Positions 8,898 through 17,812 are shown, counted from the first letter of the stretch. The stretch is 64,000 nt of DNA from Aurantiacibacter arachoides (GCF_009827335.1 NZ_WTYH01000001.1:1860001-1924000), one strand, 5' to 3'. Notes: generated by a model not told the origin, from the sequence alone. A program made the numbers and translations.

Positions 8898-9842
8898 CTA
8901 GTTGGTGAACCGGTAATCTTGGGCGATGGCACCGGCGATGGCCTGGTTGCTGGCGATGAAATCGAGCAGGAACTGGTGCAGGCCCTGATCGAAAATGTCC
9001 TCCACGCTGCGATCGGCAAGCCGCATGTCCGCTTCCCGCATGCGCTGGTGCGCCTCGTTCTCCTCGCCATGCAACTGCGCCAGTTCGGTGAGGTTCTGCC
9101 GCATCATGCCGTAACAGAACACCAGGCTGCGGGGGAAACGCGGATCGAGGATCAGGAATTCGGCAATGGAACGCGCGTCCATGCGCCCGGCGTTGAGCCA
9201 GCGATAGGCGCGCTCGGCAGACAGCGAGCGGAGCACGTTGTCCCACTGCCCGCTGTCGAGCGCGGTGCCGACATAGCTGAGCGAGGGCAGCAGCAGGTAG
9301 TATTTGACATCGAGAATGCGCGAGGTGTTGTCGGCGCGTTCCAGAAAGGTGCCAAGCCGGGCGAAGCCATAGGTTTCGTTCCGCAGCATCGACCCGTGAG
9401 TGGCCCCGCGCGCCAGTGTGCTTTCCCGCCGGATCGCGCCGATGCACTGGTTCAGGTTGGCATCGCGCACCGGCTTGGCCAGCAGGTCGCGCAAGCTCAT
9501 CCAGCCCTCGTTGACCGCTTCCCACACCTCGCCCGTCAGCGCCGAGCGGCACGATCGGGCATTGGTCCGTGCGCGTTCCACCATGGACAGCACGCTTTCC
9601 GGATTGTGCCGGGACCGCAGCACGAAATCACTCACCTGCGCGCCGGTGTAGTCGCTGTGCACAAGCTCGTAGGCGCTGCGCAGGCCGAGCGTGGTAAGCA
9701 CCGACTTCCATTCCTGGCTCGCCACGTCGGGGCCGCGGGTCATGGTCATGCGATGGCCGGCCGCCAGCAGGCGCGCGGTATTCTCCGCCCGTTCGAGATA
9801 GCGGTACATCCAGAAGATGCCGTTGGCGACGCGGCCTAGCAT
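8898..9842 (-). CDS. Alpha-E domain protein
   Basis: A 314-residue all-alpha protein of the alpha-E family (formerly DUF403), recognised from its start MLGRVANGIFWMYRYLERAENTA and the conserved ETYGFARLGTFLERADNTSR. The repeated E-R-A-[ED]-N-T motifs at both places are the family hallmark. Its biochemical function is unknown. It regularly occurs next to, or fused with, circularly permuted ATP-grasp enzymes, so a scaffold or partner role in peptide ligation has been proposed. Here it follows the ATP-grasp gene by 12 bp and precedes the transglutaminase by 17 bp, suggesting fixed stoichiometry. It has no membrane segment or signal peptide. Confidence 0.92.
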   Translation of the reverse strand: MLGRVANGIFWMYRYLERAENTARLLAAGHRMTMTRGPDVASQEWKSVLTTLGLRSAYELVHSDYTGAQVSDFVLRSRHNPESVLSMVERARTNARSCRSALTGEVWEAVNEGWMSLRDLLAKPVRDANLNQCIGAIRRESTLARGATHGSMLRNETYGFARLGTFLERADNTSRILDVKYYLLLPSLSYVGTALDSGQWDNVLRSLSAERAYRWLNAGRMDARSIAEFLILDPRFPRSLVFCYGMMRQNLTELAQLHGEENEAHQRMREADMRLADRSVEDIFDQGLHQFLLDFIASNQAIAGAIAQDYRFTN

Positions 9843-9854
9843 GATGCGCGTGCC

Positions 9855-11297
9855 TCAGTCACCGAGCACCCAGGAGTCCTTGGTGCCGCCGCCCTGCGAG
9901 GAGTTGACCACCAGCGAACCCTTCTTCAGCGCCACCCGCGTCAGCCCGCCGGGCGTGATTTCCACCCCGTCGGGCGAACACAGCGCAAAGGGCCTGAGGT
10001 CGACATGGCGCGGGGCGAGGCCCTTGCGGGTGAAGATCGGGCAGGTCGACAGCGCCAGCGTGGGCTGGGCGATGTAGTTGTCGGGGTCCGCCACCAGTTT
10101 GAGGCGGAACTGCTCGATTTCCTTCTTGCTGGCGGTCGGGCCGATCAGCATGCCGTAACCGCCCGAACCGTGGACTTCCTTCACCACCAGCTCGTCAAGA
10201 TTGTCGAGCACGTATTTCAGCGCGTCGGGATCGGCGCAGCGATAGGTATCCACGTTGGGCAGCAGCGGCTTTTCGCCGGTGTAGAATTCCACGATGTCGG
10301 GCATGAACGAATAGATCGCCTTGTCATCCGCCACCCCGGTGCCCGGCGCATTGGCGATCGTCACCCGGCCCGCGCGGTACACGTCGAAGATGCCCGGCAC
10401 CCCCAGCACGCTGGCGGGATTGAAGGTGAGCGGATCGAGAAATTCGTCATCTACCCGGCGATAGATCACGTCGACCGGCTTGAACCCCACGGTCGTGCGC
10501 ATCTGCACCCGCCCGTCGACCACGCGAAGATCGCTGCCCTCCACCAGTTCAGCGCCCATCTGGTCGGCCAGGAAGGCGTGTTCGTAGTAGGCGGAATTGT
10601 AGATGCCCGGCGTCAGCACGGCGATGGTCGGCTTGCCCCGGGTCGATTCCGGCGCGCAGGCGGCCAGGCTGTTCGCCAGGCGGCGCGGATAGTCGGAAAC
10701 GGGGCGCACGTTCACCTTGCTGAACAGCTCGGGGAACATCGCCATCATCGTTTCGCGATTTTCCAGCATATAGCTGACGCCTGACGGCGTGCGGGCATTG
10801 TCCTCCAGCACCAGGAATTCTTCGGGCCCCGTGCGGACGAGATCGATGCCGGTGATATGGGTGTAGACTCCGCCCGGCGGCGTGAAGCCGACCATCTGCG
10901 GCAACCATGCCTTGTTGTGGCGGAACAGGCGTTCGGGCAGGCGGCCCGACCGAATGATCTCCTGCCGGTGATAGAGATCGTGCATGAAGGCGTTCAGCGC
11001 CCGGACCCGTTGCTCGATACCGCGCGATACCCGTCGCCATTCGCTGGCGGTGATGATGCGGGGCACCATGTCGAAGGGGATCAGCCGCTCCTCGGCATCG
11101 TCCTCTCCGTAGACGTTGAAGGTGATGCCGGTGCGGCGGAAGAAGCTTTCGGCCTCGAAATTCTTCGAGCGCATCCAGCCCTCGTCCTGCGCGGCGAGCC
11201 ATTGCTGGTAGCCCTCGTATGCCTCGCGCACCGAACCGTCGGGCGCATGCATCTCGTCGAATTTCGGCTCCTCGGTAACTTCCCTGACCCCTGGCAA
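9855..11297 (-). CDS. Circularly permuted ATP-grasp enzyme (type 2)
   Basis: A protein of about 480 residues with the circularly permuted ATP-grasp fold (DUF404/DUF407 group), predicted to form an amide or peptide bond with ATP hydrolysis. Recognisable blocks are FDEMHAPDGSVREAYEGY near the start, FMHDLYHRQEIIRSG, LEDNARTPSGVSYMLENR, NAPGTGVADDKAIYSFMP and KEVHGSGGYGML, and NSSQGGGTKDSWVL at the end. The start is uncertain. The frame opens with a TTG at 11297 without a clear ribosome site; the first ATG is at 11252, but it would cut the conserved FDEM motif. It is the first gene of the four-gene Anbu cluster. Substrates of these ligases are unknown. Confidence 0.9.
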   Translation of the reverse strand: MPGVREVTEEPKFDEMHAPDGSVREAYEGYQQWLAAQDEGWMRSKNFEAESFFRRTGITFNVYGEDDAEERLIPFDMVPRIITASEWRRVSRGIEQRVRALNAFMHDLYHRQEIIRSGRLPERLFRHNKAWLPQMVGFTPPGGVYTHITGIDLVRTGPEEFLVLEDNARTPSGVSYMLENRETMMAMFPELFSKVNVRPVSDYPRRLANSLAACAPESTRGKPTIAVLTPGIYNSAYYEHAFLADQMGAELVEGSDLRVVDGRVQMRTTVGFKPVDVIYRRVDDEFLDPLTFNPASVLGVPGIFDVYRAGRVTIANAPGTGVADDKAIYSFMPDIVEFYTGEKPLLPNVDTYRCADPDALKYVLDNLDELVVKEVHGSGGYGMLIGPTASKKEIEQFRLKLVADPDNYIAQPTLALSTCPIFTRKGLAPRHVDLRPFALCSPDGVEITPGGLTRVALKKGSLVVNSSQGGGTKDSWVLGD

Positions 11298-11364
11298 GAG
11301 TGTGACGCGGACTACCTACCGCCTCCGGATCGGGTGCGGCGCCTCCTCTCGGTATAAAGGATTG

Positions 11365-12162
11365 TCAGCTTTCCAGTTCCCGCACAAGCGCCATGATGCA
11401 GTCTGGCGAGGTGGGAAAGGTCAGGTGCGTGCAGCGCAGCGCCACCGCCCTGTCGCGTTCGCCCGGCACCCCGCTGGCCGCCCTGCGGGAAATCACGCCG
11501 TCGCGCGGAGACCAGAAGGCAACGGTCTCGACCGGCGGCTTGGCGCGCAGGTCGCTGGCGATGGGCGGGGCCTCCACCCGGTGCCCGGCCACCACCTGGT
11601 AGGTGCGCCAGACATGATTGGAATAGGGCGTGTGGCTGAAGGGCGATCCCATGGTGACCACCTTTGCCACGTGCTCGGGCACGATCTTCGCCACTTCGCG
11701 CGCAAAGACCCCGCCAAGGCTCCACCCGACCAGCACCACCTGCTGCCCGTAGCGTTCCCGCACGGCGGCCACGCGCGCGGCGATCAGGTTCAGCGTTTCC
11801 GGCGTAGGGCCCATGTTGTGCCCCAGCCCCCAACGCTTGACCTTGTGGCCGGCGCGTTCAAGCTGCTCCGCCATATACCGCATCCGCGTTGGACCCGTGG
11901 CGAAGCCGGGCAGCAGGATGACGACCTTGCGCGCCGCCGCAGCACGGATCGGCAGATCGGGGCGGAAGTGGATGCGGAAAGGCTCGGCCACGGCGCCAAG
12001 CTCGGCAAGAAACAGCCGCAGCGGCGGGACATGCGCCTCCGCAGGGGCAGTGCCGCGCAGCAGCCCGGCGCGACCTGCGAGCGCGGAACTTAACCCGGCA
12101 AGGCCGCGCTTGATGCGGGCGGATAACGGCTCCTCGTCGGTGTCGACCGGGAACAATGGCAT
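11365..12162 (-). CDS. Alpha/beta-fold hydrolase (lipase/esterase-like)
   Basis: A 265-residue alpha/beta hydrolase. The core starts near residue 80 (KVVILLPGFATGP). It carries the nucleophile elbow GWSLGG, a probable acid in FWSPRDGVIS and a His in RCTHLTF near the end, giving a complete Ser-Asp-His set. The N-terminal 75 residues are family-specific and not a signal peptide. The ATG at 12162 begins MPLFPVDTDEEP, and the long in-frame upstream extension is a shadow of the DUF3617 gene. Its start lies 2 bp from the stop of the upstream lipoprotein gene, and the ATP-grasp gene begins 67 bp downstream, all on one strand. The substrate is not predictable. Confidence 0.88.
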   Translation of the reverse strand: MPLFPVDTDEEPLSARIKRGLAGLSSALAGRAGLLRGTAPAEAHVPPLRLFLAELGAVAEPFRIHFRPDLPIRAAAARKVVILLPGFATGPTRMRYMAEQLERAGHKVKRWGLGHNMGPTPETLNLIAARVAAVRERYGQQVVLVGWSLGGVFAREVAKIVPEHVAKVVTMGSPFSHTPYSNHVWRTYQVVAGHRVEAPPIASDLRAKPPVETVAFWSPRDGVISRRAASGVPGERDRAVALRCTHLTFPTSPDCIMALVRELES

Positions 12163-12164
12163 GG

Positions 12165-12749
12165 TCAGCGGGCGGCCGGGCCGCTGTTGCCACGCGCCGC
12201 GGGAACGGCGTCGGGCGGAGGGGGAGCGGGGCAGGCGCCGATGCGTGCGTTCTCCACTCTGGTCGTCATTTCCAGGCGCTTGCCGGGCACGTCCGCGCCG
12301 GTCTGGACGACATGGTTTTCCAGGCTCGAGCGGGTCGATCCCGCGGTGGCGAGCATGGCGATGCGCGTGGCCGATCCGTCGGTGTTGTCGCAGGCGATGT
12401 CGGCGCCCATCCGGTCCCCCTCGACATCGAAGCGCGTGATCTGGCAGCTGCCCTCGCCCAGCGCCTCCACCATCGGGCGGAAACCGCGCGCGGCCTCCTC
12501 CGGCGAAACGCAATGCTCGCTTTGCGACTGCACGCCGACTCGCATGTTCTCCCGCGCCCAGGCCTCGTCGGCGGCGCCGGGATCGTCCATCGCGAAGCTG
12601 ACGAGGGTGTTGGTGGTGCGGTAGAGCCCCGGTTCGGGCCGGGTCAGCGTATCGGCCCGGGCGATAACCACCCGATCGTCCACGGGCGCATCACCCCCGC
12701 AGGCGGTGAGTATCGCGGAGCCTGCCGCGGCGAGCGCTATCAGCCGCAG
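12165..12749 (-). CDS. DUF3617-family lipoprotein, third copy, unusual start
   Basis: A DUF3617-type protein of about 194 residues that begins with a convincing lipoprotein signal ending in ILTAC. It has the family pattern PEPGLYRTTNT, a CVSPEEA block, and paired cysteines (GSCQITRF, DIACDN). Odd point: no ATG, GTG or TTG occurs in frame near the signal peptide. The candidates are CTG at 12749 (signal reads MRLIALAAAG) and CTG at 12743. The latter forms a CTGA overlap with the stop of the preceding copy at 12740-12742, so translational coupling is likely. The C-terminus is Pro- and Ala-rich. It has low similarity to the two upstream copies. Function of the family is unknown. Confidence 0.72.
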   Translation of the reverse strand: MRLIALAAAGSAILTACGGDAPVDDRVVIARADTLTRPEPGLYRTTNTLVSFAMDDPGAADEAWARENMRVGVQSQSEHCVSPEEAARGFRPMVEALGEGSCQITRFDVEGDRMGADIACDNTDGSATRIAMLATAGSTRSSLENHVVQTGADVPGKRLEMTTRVENARIGACPAPPPPDAVPAARGNSGPAAR

Positions 12750-13279
12750 CTGTCGCCCGTACGCTGCGACTGCACGCCGAACCGCACCGTGATGTCGCCC
12801 GTTTCCAGCGGCACGGGGTAGGTCATGCGCAGGGCAGCGGAGGTATCCTCCACCGTCCCGGCAAAATCCACCCGTCCGTTCAAACCCTGGTCGGCGTTGC
12901 ACGACATCGCTCCTTCGATCGAGCCGCCCTCGGCGGTGAGGCTGGAAAGCGTGCAACTAGCCTGCGCCAGTGCCGAAAGCCACTCCTCGCGCGTCATCCC
13001 CTCGGTCACGCAATACAGCTGCGGCTCGGCCGCGCCGGCGGCAAATTCCGTGCGCATCGCGGCGACCTGCTCCTCGGTCGCGCCGGGGGCGTCGATCTCG
13101 ATCAGGTCCTGCGTTGCGGAGTATTCGCCCGGCTGGAGCATGGTTCCGGTATCGGTCATGCCGGCGATCTCGTCTCCCGTCAGCGCCTCGTCCGTGGCGG
13201 GAGCATCTCCCTGGCAGGCTGCGAGCGCAATCCCGGCGAAAAGCGGCAGGGCGGTGCGGGCAAGCAGGGTCGGACGCAT
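12740..13279 (-). CDS. DUF3617-family lipoprotein, second copy
   Basis: A 179-residue periplasmic lipoprotein with signal MRPTLLARTALPLF and lipobox ALAAC (Cys22). The mature part has the DUF3617 layout: LQPGEYSATQDLIEI strand, YCVTEGMTREEW, paired cysteines QASCTLSS and GAMSCNAD, and a closing QRTGDSCG. The ATG at 13279 has GAGGAA seven bases upstream. The frame is open far upstream, but that part overlaps the first copy on the wrong frame. Its stop overlaps the start of the third copy. The three copies follow one another on the minus strand, which suggests ancient tandem duplication with strong divergence. Confidence 0.85.
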   Translation of the reverse strand: MRPTLLARTALPLFAGIALAACQGDAPATDEALTGDEIAGMTDTGTMLQPGEYSATQDLIEIDAPGATEEQVAAMRTEFAAGAAEPQLYCVTEGMTREEWLSALAQASCTLSSLTAEGGSIEGAMSCNADQGLNGRVDFAGTVEDTSAALRMTYPVPLETGDITVRFGVQSQRTGDSCG

Positions 13280-13335
13280 GGCAGGTTCCTCAGTGGTGGC
13301 GCGGTCGCCGCGCCAGATGGCGCAGGCGGTCTGAC

Positions 13336-13350
13336 GCGGGGTTACCCCGC
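13336..13350. other. Short GC hairpin between DUF3617 copies 1 and 2
   Basis: GCGGGG at 13336-13341 pairs perfectly with CCCCGC at 13345-13350 around a TTA loop, in the 140-bp gap between the first and second DUF3617 genes. No run of T follows on either strand, so it is not a convincing intrinsic terminator. It could stabilise or attenuate the transcript. Confidence 0.35.
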
Positions 13351-13419
13351 CCGCCCCGTGCTGCCAATCGCCACAGGGCGGCTTAGCCGTGCGCGTCCCA
13401 AATCGGTGCAGCCGAAGGC

Positions 13420-13968
13420 CTAGCAGTCGCCGATCCTCTGATGGGTGGCGCGGGCGCGCATCGTCATGTCGCCCATGCCGGGAATCGATCCGCGCATGGC
13501 GGTTTCCATGACCGAGCTGGTTGCCGTGCCCTCGCCATCCATGGTGATCGTCATCGTTCCCTGCCCCGGCATCGTGCAGATCATTTCGGCGTCGATGTTG
13601 CCGCCGCTGGCATCGAACCGGCTGAAGCTGCAGTTCTCGCCCGCGTCCTGCGATCGGCGGGCCATGGCCTCGTAACCCTCGTCCACATCGGCCTGGGTCA
13701 GGCAGTATTCGCTCTCCTGCCCCGAGGCCATCTGCTCGCGGATCATGTCGCCAGCCCCCGCGGGCGCGCCGGGCAGGTCGAATTCGAGTATCTCGGTCGA
13801 GACGCGGTACCGTCCGGCCTGGGGGCGCATCCCCTCGTCGTCCATGCGGTCGGCGGCTTCGGCCACGCTGACCGCGCCATCGCCATCCGCGTCCGCGCTG
13901 CCGGTGTCGCCGCAACCGGCTAGCGCCAGCAACGGCAGGCTCGCCATGGTGATGATGATCCGGCGCAT
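13420..13968 (-). CDS. DUF3617-family lipoprotein with an EF-hand loop, first copy
   Basis: A 182-residue lipoprotein: signal peptide MRRIIITMASLPLLALAGC with the lipidated Cys19, then a DUF3617 domain. The mature N-terminus contains DADGDGAVSVAE at residues 26-37, which matches an EF-hand calcium loop (Asp at 1, 3 and 5, Gly at 6, Glu at 12). The DUF3617 part has AGRYRVSTEILEF, EYCLTQADVDEGYE, ENCSFSRFDASGG and AEMICTMPGQG, and it ends HQRIGDC. The EF-hand loop sits between lipid anchor and domain and is absent from the other two copies. The role is unknown; periplasmic calcium sensing or calcium-stabilised folding is inference. Confidence 0.88.
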   Translation of the reverse strand: MRRIIITMASLPLLALAGCGDTGSADADGDGAVSVAEAADRMDDEGMRPQAGRYRVSTEILEFDLPGAPAGAGDMIREQMASGQESEYCLTQADVDEGYEAMARRSQDAGENCSFSRFDASGGNIDAEMICTMPGQGTMTITMDGEGTATSSVMETAMRGSIPGMGDMTMRARATHQRIGDC

Positions 13969-14081
13969 GTCGTGCCTCCCCTTCGATGATCCCGATTGCC
14001 CGGAAGGTGCCCCAACGCCGACGATGACGCAATCCCCGGCCCCTTGTTGCCAATCCGTTCCTGCTTACCCATATCCGCGCC

Positions 14082-16268
14082 ATGGCCGAACTCGTCATCC
14101 GTCGCGGACTCGAAGAACCTGATACCACCGGCGATTTCGTGCCGCACAAACCCGCGCGGCCGGAAAAGTCGATGGGTGGCAAGCCGTTCAAGCTGGTCAG
14201 CGATTACGCCCCTGCCGGTGACCAGCCCAGGGCGATCGACGAGCTCGTCTCCGCCGCCGGCGACGGCGACCAGACCCAGGTGCTGCTGGGTGTTACCGGC
14301 AGCGGCAAGACCTTCACCATGGCCAAGGTGATCGAAGAGTTGCAGCGCCCCGCCCTCGTGCTGGCGCCCAACAAGATCCTCGCCGCGCAGCTATACGGCG
14401 AGTTCAAGAGCTTCTTTCCCGACAACGCGGTGGAGTATTTCGTCAGCTACTACGACTACTACCAGCCAGAGGCCTACGTGCCCCGGTCGGACACCTACAT
14501 CGAGAAGGAAAGCTCGGTTAACGAGGCGATCGACCGGATGCGCCATTCGGCCACCCGCGCGCTGCTGGAACGCGACGACGTAATCATCGTCGCCTCGGTC
14601 AGCTGCCTCTACGGCATCGGCTCGGTCGAGACCTATTCGGCCATGATCTTCGACATCAAGACCGGCGAGACCGTCGACCAGCGCGAACTGATCCGCAAGC
14701 TGGTCGCCCTGCAATACAAGCGCAACGATCTCGCCTTTGCGCGCGGCAACTTTCGCGTGCGGGGCGACAATCTGGAGCTGTTTCCCAGCCACCTGGAAGA
14801 TACCGCCTGGCGCATCAGCTTCTTCGGCGACGACATCGAGGAGATCGCCGAGTTCGACCCGCTGACCGGCAAGAAGGGCACGGTGCTGAAAACCGTGCGC
14901 GTCTATGCCAACAGCCACTACGTCACGCCCGGCCCGACGATGAAGCAGGCCGCCAATGCCATCAAGTTCGAGCTTGAGGAGCGGTTGAAGGAGCTGCACG
15001 CCGAGGGCCGCCTGCTCGAAGCCCAGCGGCTGGAACAGCGCACCAATTTCGATCTCGAGATGATCGCCGCCACCGGCAGCTGCAACGGCATCGAGAATTA
15101 CAGCCGCTTCCTGACTGGCCGCCTGCCGGGCGAACCGCCGCCAACGCTGTTCGAATACCTGCCCGAAAACGCGCTGCTGTTCGTGGACGAAAGCCACCAG
15201 ACCGTGCCGCAGATCGGCGCGATGGCCAAGGGCGATCACCGGCGCAAGATTACCCTGGCCGAATACGGCTTCCGCCTGCCGAGCTGCATCGACAACCGCC
15301 CCCTGCGTTTCAACGAATGGGACGCCATGCGCCCGCAGACGTTCTGCGTATCCGCCACGCCGGGAACCTGGGAAATGGAGCAGACCGGCGGCGTCTTTGC
15401 CGAACAGGTCATCCGCCCCACCGGCCTGATCGACCCGCCGGTCGAGATCCGTCCGGTCGAGGACCAGGTGCAGGACTGCATTGCCGAGTGCAAGGCGACG
15501 GCGAAGGTCGGTTACCGCACGCTGGTTACCACTCTCACCAAGCGCATGGCCGAAGACCTGACCGAGTTCATGCACGAGCAGGGCGTGCGCGTGCGCTACA
15601 TGCACTCCGACGTGGAAACGCTGGAACGCATCGAGCTGATCCGCGACCTGCGGCTGGGTGTCTACGACGTGCTGATCGGCATCAACCTGCTGCGCGAGGG
15701 GCTCGACATTCCCGAGTGCGGCCTGGTGTGCATCCTCGATGCCGACAAGGAAGGCTTCCTGCGGTCCGAGACCAGCCTCATCCAGACCATCGGCCGCGCC
15801 GCGCGCAACGTGGACAGCAAGGTCATCCTCTATGCCGACCGCATCACTGGCAGCATGGAACGCGCCATGGCAGAGACCGATCGCCGCCGCGCCCGGCAAG
15901 AGGCCTACAACGCCGAGAACGGCATCACCCCGACGACAATCATCCGCGGCATCCAGGATATCGTCGCCCACACCGCGTCGCAGGACGGGGTGACGATCGG
16001 CACCGGCGATCCGGAACGCAACAACCTCGTGGGCCACAACCTGCGCGCCTATATCGAGGACCTGGAGAAACGCATGCGCAACGCCGCCGCCGACCTCGAA
16101 TTCGAGGAAGCCGGCCGCCTGCGCGACGAGATTCGGCGGCTCGAATCCGACGAACTGGGCATTCCCGATCCCGACAAGAAGGCACCCATCGTGGGCCGCA
16201 GCAACGAAGGCAAGCCGGGCACGCGCAAGATGCGATACGGGCGAACGCAACGCAAGTTCGGGAAGTAG
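14082..16268 (+). CDS. uvrB: Excinuclease ABC subunit B
   Basis: UvrB is the damage-verification helicase of nucleotide excision repair; UvrA loads it and it recruits UvrC. The 728-residue protein has Walker [14 protein letters not shown], the beta-hairpin region around [14 protein letters not shown] that wedges into DNA, and helicase motifs ([18 protein letters not shown]). A C-terminal UVR domain lies near [20 protein letters not shown]. The ATG at 14082 gives a 30-residue N-terminal extension before [14 protein letters not shown] that is common in alphaproteobacteria. No alphaproteobacterial LexA box (GTTC-N7-GTTC) was found upstream. It stands alone between DUF3617 genes and an S10 peptidase. 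Confidence 0.98.
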   Translation: MAELVIRRGLEEPDTTGDFVPHKPARPEKSMGGKPFKLVSDYAPAGDQPRAIDELVSAAGDGDQTQVLLGVTGSGKTFTMAKVIEELQRPALVLAPNKILAAQLYGEFKSFFPDNAVEYFVSYYDYYQPEAYVPRSDTYIEKESSVNEAIDRMRHSATRALLERDDVIIVASVSCLYGIGSVETYSAMIFDIKTGETVDQRELIRKLVALQYKRNDLAFARGNFRVRGDNLELFPSHLEDTAWRISFFGDDIEEIAEFDPLTGKKGTVLKTVRVYANSHYVTPGPTMKQAANAIKFELEERLKELHAEGRLLEAQRLEQRTNFDLEMIAATGSCNGIENYSRFLTGRLPGEPPPTLFEYLPENALLFVDESHQTVPQIGAMAKGDHRRKITLAEYGFRLPSCIDNRPLRFNEWDAMRPQTFCVSATPGTWEMEQTGGVFAEQVIRPTGLIDPPVEIRPVEDQVQDCIAECKATAKVGYRTLVTTLTKRMAEDLTEFMHEQGVRVRYMHSDVETLERIELIRDLRLGVYDVLIGINLLREGLDIPECGLVCILDADKEGFLRSETSLIQTIGRAARNVDSKVILYADRITGSMERAMAETDRRRARQEAYNAENGITPTTIIRGIQDIVAHTASQDGVTIGTGDPERNNLVGHNLRAYIEDLEKRMRNAAADLEFEEAGRLRDEIRRLESDELGIPDPDKKAPIVGRSNEGKPGTRKMRYGRTQRKFGK

Positions 16269-16317
16269 GCCCGCGCCCGATTGCCTCGCCTGGCGCCCTC
16301 TGCCAGAAGCGCGTGCC

Positions 16318-17811
16318 ATGACATCCCGTTTGCTCGCGCTGGCTGCCGCCGCGCTCATCGCCCTGCCCGCCTCGACCCTTGCACAGGACGCCGCCCCGCC
16401 GGCCGCCCAGGCAACGCTGCTGGTCCCGCAGGTCCGCACGCATGACATGGTCGGCACCTTTGGCGGGGTCCGCGTGCCCTATCGGGTGACGATGGGCGAG
16501 ACGATCATCAGCACCGATGAGGGCCGGCAGGAAGCCGTCATCGTCACCACTAGTTACGTGCGCACGCCGCGCGATGCCACGCGGCCGGTGTTCTTCATCT
16601 ACAACGGCGGCCCGGGGTCGGGCTCGGTTTGGTTGCAGATGGGTGCCTTCGGCCCGGTCCGTGTCGCCATCCCGTCTGATGCGCGCGACGACGGGGCGCC
16701 GCCCTATCCGCTGGTCGACAACCCCGACAGCCTGCTCGACGTGGCCGACCTCGTCTTCATCGATCCGCCGGGCACCGGTTTCAGCTACCTTACCCCCGGC
16801 ACCGATCCCGAGGACTATTACGGCCTGCGCGAGGATGCGCGCGCCGTGGCCGACGTGATCCGCCGCTGGATCAACGACAACGGCCGCTGGAACAGCCCGA
16901 AGTATCTGGGCGGCGAAAGCTACGGCACCACGCGCACCGCCATGGTCGTCGACGAGCTGGAGGGCAGCACCTACAACGATGTCGGCCTGAACGGCCTGAT
17001 CCTCATCTCCACCATTCTCGATTTCGCCGCGCGCGAACCCACGCCGGGCAACGAGATGGCCTACATCACCCTGCTGCCGAGCCAGGCGGCGGCGGCATAT
17101 TACCACGGGCTGGTCGCGGCACCCTCTGTCGAGGCGATCGTGGAGGAAGCCCGCCAGTTCGCCATCGGGCCCTACGCCCACGCCCTGCTGCAGGGCCAGG
17201 CCCTGCCCGCTGCGGAGCGCGCCGCGGTGCGTGCGGAACTGGCGCGCCTGACGGGCCTGTCGGAACGCTTCCTCGACAATGCTGAGCTCAGGGTGACCGA
17301 CGACCGCTTCTACAAGGAGCTGCTACGCGACCGCGGGTTGACCATTGGCCGGCTGGACGCGCGCTATACCGGGCGCGATTACGACAATGCGGGCGAGAAT
17401 GTCGACAACGATCCCAGCTTCTACGGCATAGACGCAGGCTACACCGCCGCCATCAACACCTGGGCGCGCGAGCGACTGGGCTTCACCACGGATCGCGAAT
17501 ACCAGTCCATCGGCAGCGTCGGCCCGTGGAACTGGTCCCTGGGCGGGCGGGGCCGTGCGGCCTATCTCAACGTCGCCCCGCTGATCGGGCAGGCGATGCG
17601 CGGCAACAGTGCGCTGCGCACCTTCGTGGGACAGGGGTATTACGATTTCGCCACGCCGTTCTTTGGCGCGGAATATTCGCTGACCCGCGTCGGGATCCCG
17701 CAGGACCGGGTGGAATTCCACTACTACGAGAGCGGGCACATGATGTATATTCGCGACGAGGACCGGGAAAAGCTTTCGGCCGACCTGCGCGACTTCATCC
17801 GCAACCGCTGA
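16318..17811 (+). CDS. Secreted S10-family serine carboxypeptidase
   Basis: A 497-residue periplasmic peptidase with signal peptide MTSRLLALAAAALIALPAST...AQ. S10 landmarks in order are IYNGGPGSGSVW (oxyanion region), GGESYGTTR with the nucleophile Ser201, FVGQGYYDFATPF with the Asp, and YYESGHMMY with the His. It would remove C-terminal residues from peptides at acidic pH. Start ATG 16318 lies 49 bp after uvrB. The following lipoprotein gene begins 1 bp after its stop, so the two form an operon. S10 peptidases are fairly common in sphingomonads and xanthomonads. Confidence 0.93.
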   Translation: MTSRLLALAAAALIALPASTLAQDAAPPAAQATLLVPQVRTHDMVGTFGGVRVPYRVTMGETIISTDEGRQEAVIVTTSYVRTPRDATRPVFFIYNGGPGSGSVWLQMGAFGPVRVAIPSDARDDGAPPYPLVDNPDSLLDVADLVFIDPPGTGFSYLTPGTDPEDYYGLREDARAVADVIRRWINDNGRWNSPKYLGGESYGTTRTAMVVDELEGSTYNDVGLNGLILISTILDFAAREPTPGNEMAYITLLPSQAAAAYYHGLVAAPSVEAIVEEARQFAIGPYAHALLQGQALPAAERAAVRAELARLTGLSERFLDNAELRVTDDRFYKELLRDRGLTIGRLDARYTGRDYDNAGENVDNDPSFYGIDAGYTAAINTWARERLGFTTDREYQSIGSVGPWNWSLGGRGRAAYLNVAPLIGQAMRGNSALRTFVGQGYYDFATPFFGAEYSLTRVGIPQDRVEFHYYESGHMMYIRDEDREKLSADLRDFIRNR

Positions 17812-17812
17812 C

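Noticed and set aside
13336..13350. The GCGGGG hairpin as a transcription terminator
   Set aside because: No T-run follows on either strand, and it lies inside a likely operon.
13969..14081. An SOS (LexA) box upstream of uvrB
   Set aside because: Only a single GTTC is present; the GTTC-N7-GTTC pattern used in alphaproteobacteria is missing.
12740..14191. A 483-residue fusion containing two DUF3617 regions
   Set aside because: The upstream part is in the wrong frame for the first copy, whose own frame encodes a complete lipoprotein from 13968.
14391..16457. A 688-codon open frame antisense to uvrB
   Set aside because: It is a shadow of high-GC codon structure; the plus strand has full UvrB motifs and the antisense frame has none.
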